DNA of 64,000 bases from Sulfurimonas sp. Its GTDB lineage: Bacteria > Campylobacterota > Campylobacteria > Campylobacterales > Sulfurimonadaceae. Below are positions 1-9,735 of the stretch, in pieces (positions within the stretch are counted from its first letter, which is position 1; each line of letters starts with the position of its first letter). The DNA is taken from contig NZ_JALOAA010000003.1 in the NCBI RefSeq assembly GCF_023229025.1, forward strand, positions 18,301 through 82,300, read 5' to 3'. The position numbers and the translations under genes were made by a program. Below the pieces are notes generated by a model. The model searched no databases. It was given only the letters and a program-made list of their open reading frames with translations, and was not told where the DNA came from.

Positions 1-1098
1 AAGCTTAAGGGGGCAAAAACATTGACTGCGGACTATCTTTACGGCAGAAAAAAGATAGAGTATTTTTATAGACGCGAGCAGGATAAATTTATAGAGATTA
101 AAAATGTTACATTAAACAACATAGAGAATCTAAGTGCAAGAATACCGCTAAATAACTTTGTCTGTATTACAGGTGTCAGCGGAAGCGGAAAGAGTTCCTT
201 AATGCTACAGACACTTCTTCCAACCGCAAGAGAGCTTTTAAATCATGCAAGAAAGGTCAATAAAGTAGCAGGCGTTGAGATAACCGGCTTAGAGCATGTA
301 GATAAAGTTATCTATCTTGACCAGAGCCCAATAGGGCGTACCCCAAGAAGTAATCCCGCAACTTATACCGGTGTCATGGATGAGATAAGAAATCTTTTTG
401 CGCAGACAAAAGAGGCACAGATACGAGGCTATACAAGCTCTAGATTTAGTTTTAACGTCAAAGGCGGAAGATGTGAGAAGTGTCAAGGAGAGGGTGAAAA
501 CAAGATTGAGATGCACTTTCTGCCAGATATCATGGTTAAGTGTGATACCTGTAAAGGTACGCGTTACAATCAACAGACGCTAGAGGTCTTTTACAAGGGA
601 AAAAATATATCAGACGTCTTAAGAATGAGCGTTGATGAAGCGTATGAATTTTTTAGACCTATTCCAAAGATAAACCAGATAATGTCAACACTTGTTGATG
701 TGGGTCTAGGTTATATAACTCTAGGTCAAAATGCCGTTACTCTCTCAGGCGGTGAAGCGCAAAGGATAAAATTAAGTAAAGAGCTTAGCCGAAAAGATAC
801 CGGCAAGACACTCTATATACTAGATGAGCCTACTACGGGACTTCATTTTGCCGATGTAGATAGACTCACGGGAGTGCTTCATAAATTTGTAGAGCTTGGT
901 AACTCGGTACTCATAATCGAGCATAACCTAGATATGATAAAAAATGCCGACTATGTCATAGATATGGGACCAGAAGGCGGAAGCGGCGGCGGACTAATAA
1001 TAGCCGAGGGAAGCCCTGAAGAGTTGGCAAAGAGTTATAAAAAAACAGGCTCTTATACGGGTGAGTATCTAAAAAAAGAGTTAGCGTTACATAAATAA
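1..1098 (+). CDS. uvrA: Excinuclease ABC subunit A, C-terminal part (5' end outside window)
   Basis: UvrA is the damage-sensing ATPase of nucleotide excision repair. The reading frame is open from base 1, so this is the last 365 codons of a protein usually about 940 aa long. Visible are the second Walker A (GVSGSGKSS, bases about 172-198), a CxxC...CxxC zinc module (bases about 472-560), the ABC signature [15 protein letters not shown] and Walker [14 protein letters not shown]. The TTG at 22 is internal, not a start. selD follows after 23 bases on the same strand. Confidence 0.96.
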   Translation, partial: KLKGAKTLTADYLYGRKKIEYFYRREQDKFIEIKNVTLNNIENLSARIPLNNFVCITGVSGSGKSSLMLQTLLPTARELLNHARKVNKVAGVEITGLEHVDKVIYLDQSPIGRTPRSNPATYTGVMDEIRNLFAQTKEAQIRGYTSSRFSFNVKGGRCEKCQGEGENKIEMHFLPDIMVKCDTCKGTRYNQQTLEVFYKGKNISDVLRMSVDEAYEFFRPIPKINQIMSTLVDVGLGYITLGQNAVTLSGGEAQRIKLSKELSRKDTGKTLYILDEPTTGLHFADVDRLTGVLHKFVELGNSVLIIEHNLDMIKNADYVIDMGPEGGSGGGLIIAEGSPEELAKSYKKTGSYTGEYLKKELALHK

Positions 1099-1121
1099 AA
1101 TCGTTTTTTTCAAGGAGAAGA

Positions 1122-2153
1122 GTGCAGAAAATAAAACTTACAGAGTATAGTCACGGGGCAGGGTGTGGATGTAAAATATCTCCGATACTCCTTGATGAGA
1201 TACTAAAAACAGATATTTTAAGTACTTTTTATCCCCAACTTCTTGTCGGAAATGAGCATAAAGATGATGCGGCAGCGTATGATTTGGGTAATGGGACATC
1301 AGTTTTATCAACAACAGACTTTTTTATGCCTATAGTAGATGACCCTTTTACATTCGGGCAAATTGCCGCAACAAACGCACTTAGTGATATATACGCTATG
1401 GGTGGAAATGCTCTTATGGCAATATCTATATTTGGATGGCCGATTGACAAGCTAAGTGCAGATGTTGCTCGTCAGGTTATTGACGGAGGGCGTGCAGTCT
1501 GTAAAGATGCAGGAATTCCTCTTGCAGGTGGACACTCTATAGACTCTCCTGAGCCGATTTTCGGGCTAGCAGTGACCGGAATAGTTGATAATAAACATCT
1601 TATGAAAAACTCTATGGCGCAGGAGAATTGTCTTATATTTTTAACAAAGCCTATCGGCATAGGCATACTCACAACCGCACAAAAACAGAAGAAAATAGAG
1701 CCTAAAGAGATTGAGCCTGCCATTGAAGCTATGGTAACTCTAAATAGAGCAGGGGCAACTTTTGCATCTCTAGAGTGTGTTGTTACTATGACGGATATAA
1801 CCGGCTTTGGGTTATTGGGGCATTTGAGTGAAGTATGTGAGGCAAGTGGTGTGAGCGCTCACATATGGTTTGATAAAGTTCCTCTTTTACCAAATGTTGA
1901 AAAATATAGAGCACAAGGCTGCATACCGGGCGGCTCTCGTAAAAATTTTATGAGTTATGGAGATAAAATTGCAGCAATGACGCAGCAACAGCAAGAGATT
2001 CTCTGTGATGCTCAGACATCAGGCGGACTTCTAGTTTTTGTAAAAAAAGAGGGAGTAGATGAGTTTTATGCTTCTGCTATTAATGCAGGATTGAGCCTTG
2101 AGCCTATAGGCGAGACGATAAAAAAAGGTAAAAATCTGGTAGAGGTTTTTTAG
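1122..2153 (+). CDS. selD: Selenide, water dikinase
   Basis: SelD makes selenophosphate from selenide and ATP, the selenium donor for selenocysteine and for tRNA 2-selenouridine. The GTG start is preceded by AAGGAG. The N-terminal motif GAGCGCK places the active residue at Cys15 (TGT codon, so a cysteine form rather than selenocysteine) and the catalytic Lys at 18. The 343 aa length and AIRS-type ATP-binding core (TTDFFMPIVDDP, AGGHSID) fit the family. The stop codon directly abuts the GTG of mnmH, so the two genes are very likely co-transcribed and translationally coupled. Confidence 0.95.
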   Translation: MQKIKLTEYSHGAGCGCKISPILLDEILKTDILSTFYPQLLVGNEHKDDAAAYDLGNGTSVLSTTDFFMPIVDDPFTFGQIAATNALSDIYAMGGNALMAISIFGWPIDKLSADVARQVIDGGRAVCKDAGIPLAGGHSIDSPEPIFGLAVTGIVDNKHLMKNSMAQENCLIFLTKPIGIGILTTAQKQKKIEPKEIEPAIEAMVTLNRAGATFASLECVVTMTDITGFGLLGHLSEVCEASGVSAHIWFDKVPLLPNVEKYRAQGCIPGGSRKNFMSYGDKIAAMTQQQQEILCDAQTSGGLLVFVKKEGVDEFYASAINAGLSLEPIGETIKKGKNLVEVF

Positions 2154-3242
2154 GTGTCAGAGCTTTTTGATGATTTTAAATCAATAGTATTAAATGAGAG
2201 ACCATTAATAGATGTTCGAGCACCCATCGAGTTTAAAAAAGGGGCATTTTTAAACTCTTTTAACCTTCCTATTATGAGTGATGAAGAGAGGCATCAAGTA
2301 GGTATTTGCTATAAAAACAGGGGTAATGCAAAGGCGATAGAACTCGGACATGAACTAGTAAGTGGAGATATAAAAGAGCAGAGGGTTAAGTCATGGTGTG
2401 ATTTTATGGATGCAAACCCTGATGCGCTTTTATACTGTTTTAGAGGTGGGCAGCGCTCTAAAATAGCTCAAGAGTGGTTACATGAGCAAGGCAGAGAGAT
2501 TTTAAGATTAAAGGGCGGTTATAAAGCCTTTAGAGGCTATCTGCTTGGCGAGCTTGAGAACACTTTAAAAGAGTTTAAGCCTATAATTTTAGGTGGAAGA
2601 ACAGGCTCGGGAAAGACTATAGAGCTTAAAAAGATGAAAAACGCAGTAGATATTGAAGCTCTTGCAAATCATAGAGGTTCAGCTTTTGGGCAAAAGATTA
2701 CACCGCAAGCTTCACAGATTGACTTTGAGAACAACTTTACATATAAGTTAATTCAAAAGGTAGAAGAGGGGTTTGGGACTCTTGTTTTTGAAGATGAGGG
2801 AAAACATGTCGGTACTCTGTTTATGCCCGATAGTTTTATCACAGCTACATCTGAGGCTCCTCTTGTCATACTTGAGAGACCTTTTGATGAGAGAGTAGAG
2901 ATAACACTAAACGAGTATGTGGTAGAAGCGCAAAGAGCTTATGAGCGCAATACCCCTTATGATGCTTTTGCTAGTTGGCAGCAAAGCATAGAGAGCGCAA
3001 TGCATAGAATAAAAAGAAGACTTGGAGATCAAAGATACCGTGAAGTCTCTACTCTTTTTAAAAATGCAGTAGAAGAACAAAAGAGAAACGGCTCTTTTGA
3101 ACTATATAGGGATTGGACAACATATCTTTTGCAAGAGTACTATGACCCTATGTATGACTATCAGATACAAAAACGCTCAGATAGAGTGACTTTTAGAGGT
3201 ACGGCAGCAAAAGTTAAAGAGTATATAGAAGAGTTTAGTTAG
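2154..3242 (+). CDS. mnmH: tRNA 2-selenouridine synthase
   Basis: MnmH (SelU/YbbB) replaces sulfur by selenium at the wobble 2-thiouridine of certain tRNAs, via a geranylated intermediate, using selenophosphate from SelD. The protein has an N-terminal rhodanese domain with the active Cys at about residue 95 in the loop [10 protein letters not shown], followed by a P-loop domain with Walker [10 protein letters not shown] at 147-155. 362 aa is normal. The start is a GTG immediately after the selD stop with no gap. The 3' end overlaps the convergent MscS gene by 8 bases. Confidence 0.94.
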   Translation: MSELFDDFKSIVLNERPLIDVRAPIEFKKGAFLNSFNLPIMSDEERHQVGICYKNRGNAKAIELGHELVSGDIKEQRVKSWCDFMDANPDALLYCFRGGQRSKIAQEWLHEQGREILRLKGGYKAFRGYLLGELENTLKEFKPIILGGRTGSGKTIELKKMKNAVDIEALANHRGSAFGQKITPQASQIDFENNFTYKLIQKVEEGFGTLVFEDEGKHVGTLFMPDSFITATSEAPLVILERPFDERVEITLNEYVVEAQRAYERNTPYDAFASWQQSIESAMHRIKRRLGDQRYREVSTLFKNAVEEQKRNGSFELYRDWTTYLLQEYYDPMYDYQIQKRSDRVTFRGTAAKVKEYIEEFS

Positions 3243-4422
3243 GAGTGCCAAACTCTCCGCTTGGCTCTTGGTAGAGTTTTAGATCAAACTCTTTTAGAGC
3301 AACAAGAAGGTGATCAAAAATATCTGACTGAACAGCCTCATACTCAGCCCACTTATTTTTGTTACTAAAAGCATACACTTCAAGCGGAACACCTTTTGAA
3401 GTCGGTTGGAGTTGTCTTACAATAAATGTAAAATTTTTACTATCTATGTTTGGATTACTCTCTAGGTATCTTTTTACATACTCCCTAAAGGTACCGATAT
3501 TTGTTAGTTTTCTTCTATTTAAAGTTATCTCATCAGTGGTGTCGACAACCTTTTGCTTATCTTGGAGATAATCTTTAATAAGTTCTATTTCATTGAGTTT
3601 TTCTAAAAGCTCAGGGGTACAAAACTTTACGGAGTTTAAATCTATAAAGAGTGACCTTTTTATCCTTCTACCACCACTCTTCTCCATCCCTCGCCAGTTT
3701 TTAAAAGAGCTCTCCATAAATTTATGCGTAGGGATAGTTACAATAGTTTTATCCCAATTTTGAACCTTAACAGAGTGAAGTGCTATATCTACAACCTCAC
3801 CATCAGCTCCAAAGTTTGGAGCCTCTATCCAGTCTCCGACTTTAAAAAGATCATTGGCAACAATCTGAATACTAGCAATGAGAGATAAAAGAGTATCTTT
3901 GAAGATAAACATTAAAACAGCTGTAAATGCACCCACACCACTAAGGACTCCTAGCGGAGATATGCCTACTAAAAGAGAAGCTGCAATTATAAAACCAACT
4001 ATATATACAAAGAGTTTTGCAAGCTGTATATACCCTTTTATGGGCTTATCTTTTGAGATATCTAAAGAGTTATATATCTCTAAGACGGCAGATAGAAGTT
4101 TATCAATACTCTTGATTATAACAATAGCTATCCAGAAGGCAACTATTTGCGATATGGTAGTACTTATATCATCTGGGTAGAATCGAGAGAGATATAGAAT
4201 GATTAGTGGTGGAATAATATATGCAAACTGCTCAAAAAAGCCTGATTCTATTATAAAATCATCCCATTGTGATTTTGTTCTGATAATTAGTTTATGAATT
4301 ATTTTTACCAAATATCTTTTAGATAAATAGTAACCGACAATTGAAGCAAAAATAGTAAATAATACTAATGCTATAAATCCCAAATTACCTTGAAGGTAGC
4401 TACTGTTTAATATATTTTCCAT
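3235..4422 (-). CDS. MscS-family mechanosensitive ion channel
   Basis: A small-conductance mechanosensitive channel of the inner membrane that releases solutes on hypo-osmotic shock. About five hydrophobic segments lie in residues 1-190. They are followed by the pore-lining helix region rich in Gly/Ala ([22 protein letters not shown]) and the beta domain ([13 protein letters not shown]...[17 protein letters not shown]). Length (395 aa) and the cytoplasmic tail resemble YbdG-like members more than minimal MscS. It is the second gene after the diguanylate cyclase on the minus strand, 32 bases apart. Gating properties cannot be read from sequence. Confidence 0.88.
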   Translation of the reverse strand: MENILNSSYLQGNLGFIALVLFTIFASIVGYYLSKRYLVKIIHKLIIRTKSQWDDFIIESGFFEQFAYIIPPLIILYLSRFYPDDISTTISQIVAFWIAIVIIKSIDKLLSAVLEIYNSLDISKDKPIKGYIQLAKLFVYIVGFIIAASLLVGISPLGVLSGVGAFTAVLMFIFKDTLLSLIASIQIVANDLFKVGDWIEAPNFGADGEVVDIALHSVKVQNWDKTIVTIPTHKFMESSFKNWRGMEKSGGRRIKRSLFIDLNSVKFCTPELLEKLNEIELIKDYLQDKQKVVDTTDEITLNRRKLTNIGTFREYVKRYLESNPNIDSKNFTFIVRQLQPTSKGVPLEVYAFSNKNKWAEYEAVQSDIFDHLLVALKEFDLKLYQEPSGEFGTPN

Positions 4423-4454
4423 AAATTTTCCAATCTCAAAAATAAAATAGTTTT

Positions 4455-6293
4455 TTATTCAAAAATAACGGCTCTGTTTCTTCCGCTATTTTTTGCACTA
4501 TATAGTGCATTATCGGCTCTTTGAATCAATGTTTTTTCAGTGTCGCCCTCTTGAAGCTGGGAAATGCCTAAGCTTATTGTCTTCTCCCCCACAACTTCAA
4601 ATTTATAGCCCTGTATTGCATCTCTTAACTTTTGAGCCAATATAAACGCCTCATCTCTATTTGTTTGCGGGCAGATAATTAAAAACTCTTCACCTCCCCA
4701 TCTTCCAAATATATCTGACTTTCTTAAATTTTTAGAGATTATCTCTGTTGTTTTTCTAAGAACCATGTCGCCTCTCTGGTGCCCGTAGGTATCGTTTACT
4801 GATTTAAAATGGTCTATATCTATTAAAATAATAGATAGCTCTTGCGAGTGTCTTTTTGCAATCTCTATCTCTGTTTGTAAAAATTCATCAACTCTTCTTC
4901 TGTTATAAATGCCGGTTAGTTTATCAGTTGTTGCAAGCTTCTCAAGCTCTTTTTTTGCTGTTATATCTATACCTATAGAGACAAAAGAGTCAATAGTGCC
5001 GTTCTCGTTTATAGTCGGTATAATATGCTGTTCAAGCCAATAGGTAGTTCCATCTTTTTTTCTGTTTTCGATTTCGCCTATCCATGTCTTTTTACTTAAA
5101 ATAGTATCCCATAAATTTTTTATGATTAACTTGTCTCTATCTGGATTTTTTATAATATTCATTTTTTTTCCGATTAACTCTTCTCTAGTATATCCGCTAG
5201 ATCTTATGAAGGCGTTGCTAATCTTTAAGATTGTACCATCTGGTTTTGTTGTAGCGGTAATAATAAAACAGTCCATAATAGATGTAAACTCTTTAAGCTT
5301 ACGGTGCGCTTCAAGTAGAGAGAGTTGTAGTCTTGTCGGTACTTTTGATGCAAAAAATGCCATGGTAAAACTTAATAGTACAGTTAGAAAGAAGACTGTT
5401 ATCCCTGTGTTTATACTTTCATCTATAAGGTTTTCTTGATAGGTGTCGTTTGATTTGAGGATAAAGAGTGCTTCATCCTCATTTTGTAAAATATTATCAA
5501 TGCTATATGTATATATACCATTTGCACTCAGCCCATCAGCAAAATCTTCCTCTAGCTTTCTATCTATGCCTTTATATTTGTTAAAAGAGTACTTTTTGTC
5601 AGGGTGCATAATAAAGTTATTATCTTTGTCTATTATAAAGTGCTCAAAACTTGTAGAGATACCGATTGCATCAAAGAGCTCTTTTGTTAGGAGATTAATG
5701 ATTACAACTCCTAAAAACTCACCGTTTTGCAGTATCGGCATTGCAATTCTTATAGTCGGTCTGTATGGTATCTCAACCCTGTTGTTCTCTATATTTAGGT
5801 CAAGCTTTGAGTGCCATATGGTCTCGCTGCTCATCTTGGAGAGCTCTTGAAAATAAGTTCTTTGACTTTTATCTTGAAGCCTCTCTTTTTCTACTATAAA
5901 TGGTTGGTTGTTTTTACTTAGTCTATCAACTCTTATGATCTCTTTTCCGCTTTTATCAAGAATCCGAGATTGCATTATTTTGTTCTCAACACCTGTAACA
6001 GCTAATAGTATATTTTCAACTTCTGCTTGCTTCTCTAGAGAGTTTGTTATAAGAAACTCTCTAATAGTGCTGTTGCTTGTAAAAGACTTTACTATGTCAT
6101 CCATATTTTTAATTGTCGGTTTTAATACAGTCTCTATCTTAATATAAAATATCTCTTTTGCCTTTAAATCCATATGCTTTTGTATATTTTGCATCTGAAA
6201 TATATAGCTTATAAATGCTCCAAATATTGATATCGTAATTCCAAACCCTATGAAATAGAGAATAAAATATTTTTTAAAATTTTGTTGAGTCAA
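4455..6293 (-). CDS. Membrane diguanylate cyclase with Cache and PAS domains
   Basis: Predicted to make cyclic di-GMP in response to an extracellular ligand. Order: TM helix (residues 12-34), periplasmic dCache-like sensor (about 40-280), second TM (about 295-315), PAS domain (about 335-450), GGDEF domain. The active site reads GGEEF (533-537), a permitted variant, with a product-inhibition I-site RxxD at 524-527, so catalytic activity and feedback are both expected. The start is a TTG with GGATGGAA upstream. No EAL domain. The ligand is unknown. Confidence 0.92.
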   Translation of the reverse strand: MTQQNFKKYFILYFIGFGITISIFGAFISYIFQMQNIQKHMDLKAKEIFYIKIETVLKPTIKNMDDIVKSFTSNSTIREFLITNSLEKQAEVENILLAVTGVENKIMQSRILDKSGKEIIRVDRLSKNNQPFIVEKERLQDKSQRTYFQELSKMSSETIWHSKLDLNIENNRVEIPYRPTIRIAMPILQNGEFLGVVIINLLTKELFDAIGISTSFEHFIIDKDNNFIMHPDKKYSFNKYKGIDRKLEEDFADGLSANGIYTYSIDNILQNEDEALFILKSNDTYQENLIDESINTGITVFFLTVLLSFTMAFFASKVPTRLQLSLLEAHRKLKEFTSIMDCFIITATTKPDGTILKISNAFIRSSGYTREELIGKKMNIIKNPDRDKLIIKNLWDTILSKKTWIGEIENRKKDGTTYWLEQHIIPTINENGTIDSFVSIGIDITAKKELEKLATTDKLTGIYNRRRVDEFLQTEIEIAKRHSQELSIILIDIDHFKSVNDTYGHQRGDMVLRKTTEIISKNLRKSDIFGRWGGEEFLIICPQTNRDEAFILAQKLRDAIQGYKFEVVGEKTISLGISQLQEGDTEKTLIQRADNALYSAKNSGRNRAVIFE

Positions 6294-6370
6294 AAAATTC
6301 CATCCATAACGTATTTAGTTAAGCTTATAATAGCAAGTTTTATCTAATGCACTGATTAATGCCCTAAAAT

Positions 6371-6808
6371 CTAAGCGCAGCATTTTTTATATTTTTTACC
6401 GCTTTTGCATGGGCAGAGTCTGTTTCGCTCTATCTTAGAGTCAAAAAGTTCTCCCTCTTTGTAGAGCCACATCTCATTCTCAAAAACAAAACTGCTTCTC
6501 TCATGTTGAACCTTTATACCATCTTTATCTCTGTAATAGGCCTTAAACTCGACTATGCTCTCTTTTGCATACAAAACCTCAAGTCCAAGCCACTCTACGC
6601 TTTTTGAGTACTCTTTTATTAAGGCTATATCATCCTCAAAACGGTTCTCTTTAACTGTGCTTTTTACGATATATTCACCATCTCCCAGAACATAGGCACT
6701 ATATCTGCTACGCATAAGCTCTTCTGGAGTAGAGGGTTTAAAGAGGCTTTTTAAAAATCTTTCACAACAGTTGGTAAACTTTTTATTACTATCACAATAA
6801 CATAGCAT
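6371..6808 (-). CDS. YchJ-like SEC-C motif protein
   Basis: A 145-aa member of the YchJ/UPF0225 family. Both ends carry cysteine clusters: CYCDSNKKFTNCC near the N-terminus and the SEC-C zinc motif CPCKSGKKYKKCC at the C-terminus, with an NTF2-like core between. The family's biochemical function is not established; SEC-C motifs bind zinc and often mediate protein contacts (as in SecA). It is transcribed divergently from the neighbouring nitroreductase across a gap of 63 bases. Confidence 0.85.
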   Translation of the reverse strand: MLCYCDSNKKFTNCCERFLKSLFKPSTPEELMRSRYSAYVLGDGEYIVKSTVKENRFEDDIALIKEYSKSVEWLGLEVLYAKESIVEFKAYYRDKDGIKVQHERSSFVFENEMWLYKEGELFDSKIERNRLCPCKSGKKYKKCCA

Positions 6809-6838
6809 ATTACTTCTTCTTCATTAGGTTTAAAAGTA

Positions 6839-6844
6839 TATAAT
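6839..6844 (+). promoter_or_regulatory. Putative -10 box for the nitroreductase gene
   Basis: A perfect TATAAT lies 27 bases before the start codon at 6872, with an AGAGGA ribosome binding site between. No good -35 is seen, which is usual for vegetative promoters of Campylobacterota. Confidence 0.5.
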
Positions 6845-6871
6845 ATTTTATAAAACTTTAGAGGATTAAAT

Positions 6872-7501
6872 ATGCAAAAAACATTTAATGAGGCTATGGA
6901 TTTCAGGCACGCTTGCAAACTTTTTGATGAAAATAGGAAAATATCTGATAAAGAGATAAGAGAGATACTTGAAGCTGGGCGTAAATCTCCATCATCTTTT
7001 GGCATGGAACCGTGGAAGTTTCTGGTTATTACAAATGAGGAGCTAAAGTCTAAAATCAGACCACACTGCTGGAATCAGCCTCAAATTACGTCATGTTCGC
7101 ATCTTGTAGTGATACTTGCTGCTATAGAGAGCGTAAGACCTGAGAGCGGGGTTGTAGAGAAGAGATTCTCAAGAAGAGAGATGAGTAAAGAGCAGCTTGA
7201 TTTTTATACGAATAAGTATAGCACGCACTTGAGCAAAACTCTAAGTAGTGATGAAAATATACTCTGCTGGACAGCTAGACAAACATATATAGCCGCGGCA
7301 AATATGATGACGTGTGCGGCAACGCTAGGTATTGACAGTTGCCCGATTGAGGGGTTTGATAAAGATGATGTAGAGAGAGTTCTAGAGCTTGATGTTAGTA
7401 AATATCAACTATCTCTAATACTCCCTTTTGGCTATAGAGTAAATGCGCAGTCATCGCAACTCAGATTGCCGTTTGAAGAGGTTGTAGAGTTTAAAGCGTA
7501 G
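6872..7501 (+). CDS. NAD(P)H-dependent nitroreductase family protein
   Basis: A 209-aa FMN-dependent oxidoreductase of the NfsB/RdxA/FrxA type. The FMN-binding start (FRHACKLFDENRKISDKEI), the PSSFGMEPWKFLV segment and the C-terminal GYR motif typify the fold. The physiological substrate is not readable; relatives reduce nitroaromatics, quinones or flavins. ATG start with AGAGGA just upstream. Its 3' end overlaps the convergent EEP gene by 11 bases. Confidence 0.88.
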   Translation: MQKTFNEAMDFRHACKLFDENRKISDKEIREILEAGRKSPSSFGMEPWKFLVITNEELKSKIRPHCWNQPQITSCSHLVVILAAIESVRPESGVVEKRFSRREMSKEQLDFYTNKYSTHLSKTLSSDENILCWTARQTYIAAANMMTCAATLGIDSCPIEGFDKDDVERVLELDVSKYQLSLILPFGYRVNAQSSQLRLPFEEVVEFKA

Positions 7502-8225
7502 AGAATTTTGCAATTATAGGGTTATGGTCGGAGATTTTTTTGCTATCTATTACTTCAGAGTAGGTAACATTTAACTCTCTGTAAAAGATATGATCTATGG
7601 AGTTTGTAAAAATTTTCTTAAGATGTTTCTCATCGCTAAACTCAACTTTTTTAAGAGATAAGTTCTCTGTAAACTCCTTTAGAAGATGACTCCTTTTTAG
7701 ATTCCAAGTATTAAAATCACCTGCTACTATCATGGCCCCTCTATGGTTGCGGATAGAGACATAGAGATGGTCTAACTCATTTTTAAAGTCTCTGTTATGT
7801 ACAAAATTAATAGCGTGTAGGTTTACGACAAGAAGTGTTTTGTCTTCTGATATTTTATGGTGTGTAATTAGGGAGACCTTATGTGTTGCGTATTTTAATT
7901 CGCGTTTTTTACTAAGTAAGCAGAGCTCATCTTCACATGAGGACTTAAAAGCACTCATAACCCCAAACATATGCTTTTTTGTTTGAATATTTGGGGAGAG
8001 TATATAAGAGTAGTCATGAATTCCAAGCTCACTAGAGAGACTTTTTTTAACCTCTTGAAGTAACAGTAGGTCGAAATCGTGGTTTTGTATCATGGAGTCT
8101 AAAAACTCTTTGTATGAGCTCTTTAGCGTAAGTTTAGCAACATTCCAGCAAAGCAGGCTGAACTCTCCCTTTAAGGGCTCTTCTTGGTGTTTTAAAGATT
8201 TTATAATGCTATTTGGGATAAACAT
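7491..8225 (-). CDS. Endonuclease/exonuclease/phosphatase family protein
   Basis: A 244-aa protein with the EEP (DNase I-like) fold. Catalytic motifs are visible: LLQEVK (metal-binding Glu), AGDFNTW (Asp/Asn) and SDHNPI (Asp-His) at the C-terminus. No signal peptide is seen, so it is probably cytoplasmic or membrane-associated. It follows cardiolipin synthase by 12 bases with a strong AAAGGAGGAG site. Operon partnership with a phospholipase D-fold enzyme suggests action on a phosphodiester in lipid metabolism, but nuclease activity is equally possible. Confidence 0.8.
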   Translation of the reverse strand: MFIPNSIIKSLKHQEEPLKGEFSLLCWNVAKLTLKSSYKEFLDSMIQNHDFDLLLLQEVKKSLSSELGIHDYSYILSPNIQTKKHMFGVMSAFKSSCEDELCLLSKKRELKYATHKVSLITHHKISEDKTLLVVNLHAINFVHNRDFKNELDHLYVSIRNHRGAMIVAGDFNTWNLKRSHLLKEFTENLSLKKVEFSDEKHLKKIFTNSIDHIFYRELNVTYSEVIDSKKISDHNPIIAKFSTL

Positions 8226-8237
8226 AAAACTCCTCCT

Positions 8238-9638
8238 TTAGAGTTGTGGTGCAAGTATGCGTAGAAGATTTTCAAAGACTCTTCTTGGTTTTGAGACGCT
8301 TGTTGTTCCAAACGATGAGTTTAGGATAAGCTTCTGTGCCCACTCCTCTACCTCATTTATAACTTTTTGAGAATATATAAAAGTTGCTATTTCATAGTTT
8401 AGAAAAAGGCTTCTGTTGTCAAAATTAACACTTCCTAAAATTACGCTTTTATCGTCAATAATTATAGCCTTTGCATGAAGCATTGCGCCTTCATTTAAAA
8501 AAATCCTAATTCCGGCCTCCTCAAGTTCTCTCATGTAAGAGCTTCTAACAAGATTTACTATAGCATGGTTTGTCTCTCTTGGTGTGATGAGGTTTATCTC
8601 TACACCCTTATGATGAGCGATAATAAGCGCTTGAGTTAGAGCTTCGTTGGGGATATAGTATGGAGTGATAATGTAGATTTTCTCTTTTGCACCATATATT
8701 ATAGATAGGAGAACTTCATAAAAAACATCTCTATCCATATCCGGACCGGAAGCAACAACCTGTAGATATATGTCGCCATCACTCTTTATATCCTCTTTTA
8801 TATACTCTAACCTCTCCTTTGAAGCATATAACCAGTCTGAAGCAAATATCTCAAAATAGCGTTCGACTGAGGCTCCTTGGACGAAAAACATAATATCTTG
8901 CCATCTATTTTTGTCATCTTTTGTGCCTAAATACTCTTTTGATAGATTTCCTCCGCCGCTTAAAACTTTTTCATTGTCAAATATATAGATTTTTCTGTGA
9001 TTTCTAAGGTTTATGTAGTTTCTAAAGGGCATTCTAAATACAGGCATAAAAAATTCAACATTAGCGCCGCTGTTTTTGAGCTCATTTAGTCTGTATTTAA
9101 GAAGATAAAGAGGAAAAGAGCCTAAAGAATCAATAAGAACTTTAACATCTAAGCCCTCTTGAGCTTTTTTTATAAGAGCATTTAAAATCTCCTTACCGAC
9201 TTTATCATATTTAAAAATATAGATGCTTATAAAGATTGACTTTTTTGCGTTTTGAATATTTGATAAAAGTTTATAATAAGCTTGCGTTGCGTCAAAATAG
9301 AGTTTAAATTCACTATTTCCTGTAGCATCTGCAATGCCAAAGTTTCTAAGCATCTTGTCAATATCGTTTTGTATATTGTTATTCGTTGTTTTATCCTTTA
9401 AAACCATGTTCTCTTTTTTATATCTCATATTTCGCTTTCTTGAGCCTATTATGAAGTATAAAAATATCGAGAGATAAGGGATTAAAATAATAGATAAAAG
9501 CCAAGCTGTGATACTATTTGGTGAGCGTCTATTGTATAACATATGAACCAGCACAAAGACTATTAAAAGCGTACCAAGGAGAACTAAACCATGGTAGAAA
9601 AATATATCTGCACCGCTACTGTTTATAAACTCATTCAT
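8238..9638 (-). CDS. cls: Cardiolipin synthase (phospholipase D family)
   Basis: Condenses two phosphatidylglycerol molecules into cardiolipin at the inner membrane. Two N-terminal transmembrane helices (residues about 15-35 and 42-62) precede two PLD domains, each with an HxK(x)4D motif: HRKIYIFD and HAKAIIID. 466 aa is typical of ClsA. The ATG lies only 6 bases after a TATAAT and has no Shine-Dalgarno sequence, suggesting a leaderless mRNA. The EEP protein gene follows in the same operon. Confidence 0.93.
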   Translation of the reverse strand: MNEFINSSGADIFFYHGLVLLGTLLIVFVLVHMLYNRRSPNSITAWLLSIILIPYLSIFLYFIIGSRKRNMRYKKENMVLKDKTTNNNIQNDIDKMLRNFGIADATGNSEFKLYFDATQAYYKLLSNIQNAKKSIFISIYIFKYDKVGKEILNALIKKAQEGLDVKVLIDSLGSFPLYLLKYRLNELKNSGANVEFFMPVFRMPFRNYINLRNHRKIYIFDNEKVLSGGGNLSKEYLGTKDDKNRWQDIMFFVQGASVERYFEIFASDWLYASKERLEYIKEDIKSDGDIYLQVVASGPDMDRDVFYEVLLSIIYGAKEKIYIITPYYIPNEALTQALIIAHHKGVEINLITPRETNHAIVNLVRSSYMRELEEAGIRIFLNEGAMLHAKAIIIDDKSVILGSVNFDNRSLFLNYEIATFIYSQKVINEVEEWAQKLILNSSFGTTSVSKPRRVFENLLRILAPQL

Positions 9639-9644
9639 ATAGAT

Positions 9645-9650
9645 ATTATA
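9645..9650 (-). promoter_or_regulatory. -10 box of cls, possible leaderless promoter
   Basis: On the minus strand TATAAT ends 6 bases before the cls ATG, so transcription would begin at or next to the A of the start codon. No purine-rich ribosome binding site precedes the ATG. Confidence 0.5.
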
Positions 9651-9652
9651 TC

Positions 9653-9666
9653 ATTATTGCAATAAT
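9653..9666. repeat. 14-bp perfect palindrome between cls and ppaC
   Basis: ATTATTGCAATAAT is fully self-complementary and lies just upstream of the cls -10 box in the divergent cls/ppaC gap. It could be an operator, but short AT-rich palindromes also arise by chance in this composition. Confidence 0.35.
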
Positions 9667-9701
9667 ATAAGTCTATATATTTTAAGATCAAATTTTTTTA
9701 G

Positions 9702-9707
9702 TATAAT
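9702..9707 (+). promoter_or_regulatory. Putative -10 box of ppaC
   Basis: TATAAT in GTATAATTAC lies 28 bases before the ppaC ATG, with AAAGG as the ribosome binding site. The -35 region is just T-rich. Confidence 0.5.
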
Positions 9708-9735
9708 TACAAAAATTTTTCTAAAGGCTATATAG

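Noticed and set aside
1155..1180. Selenocysteine in SelD
   Set aside because: The active-site codon is TGT (Cys), not TGA.
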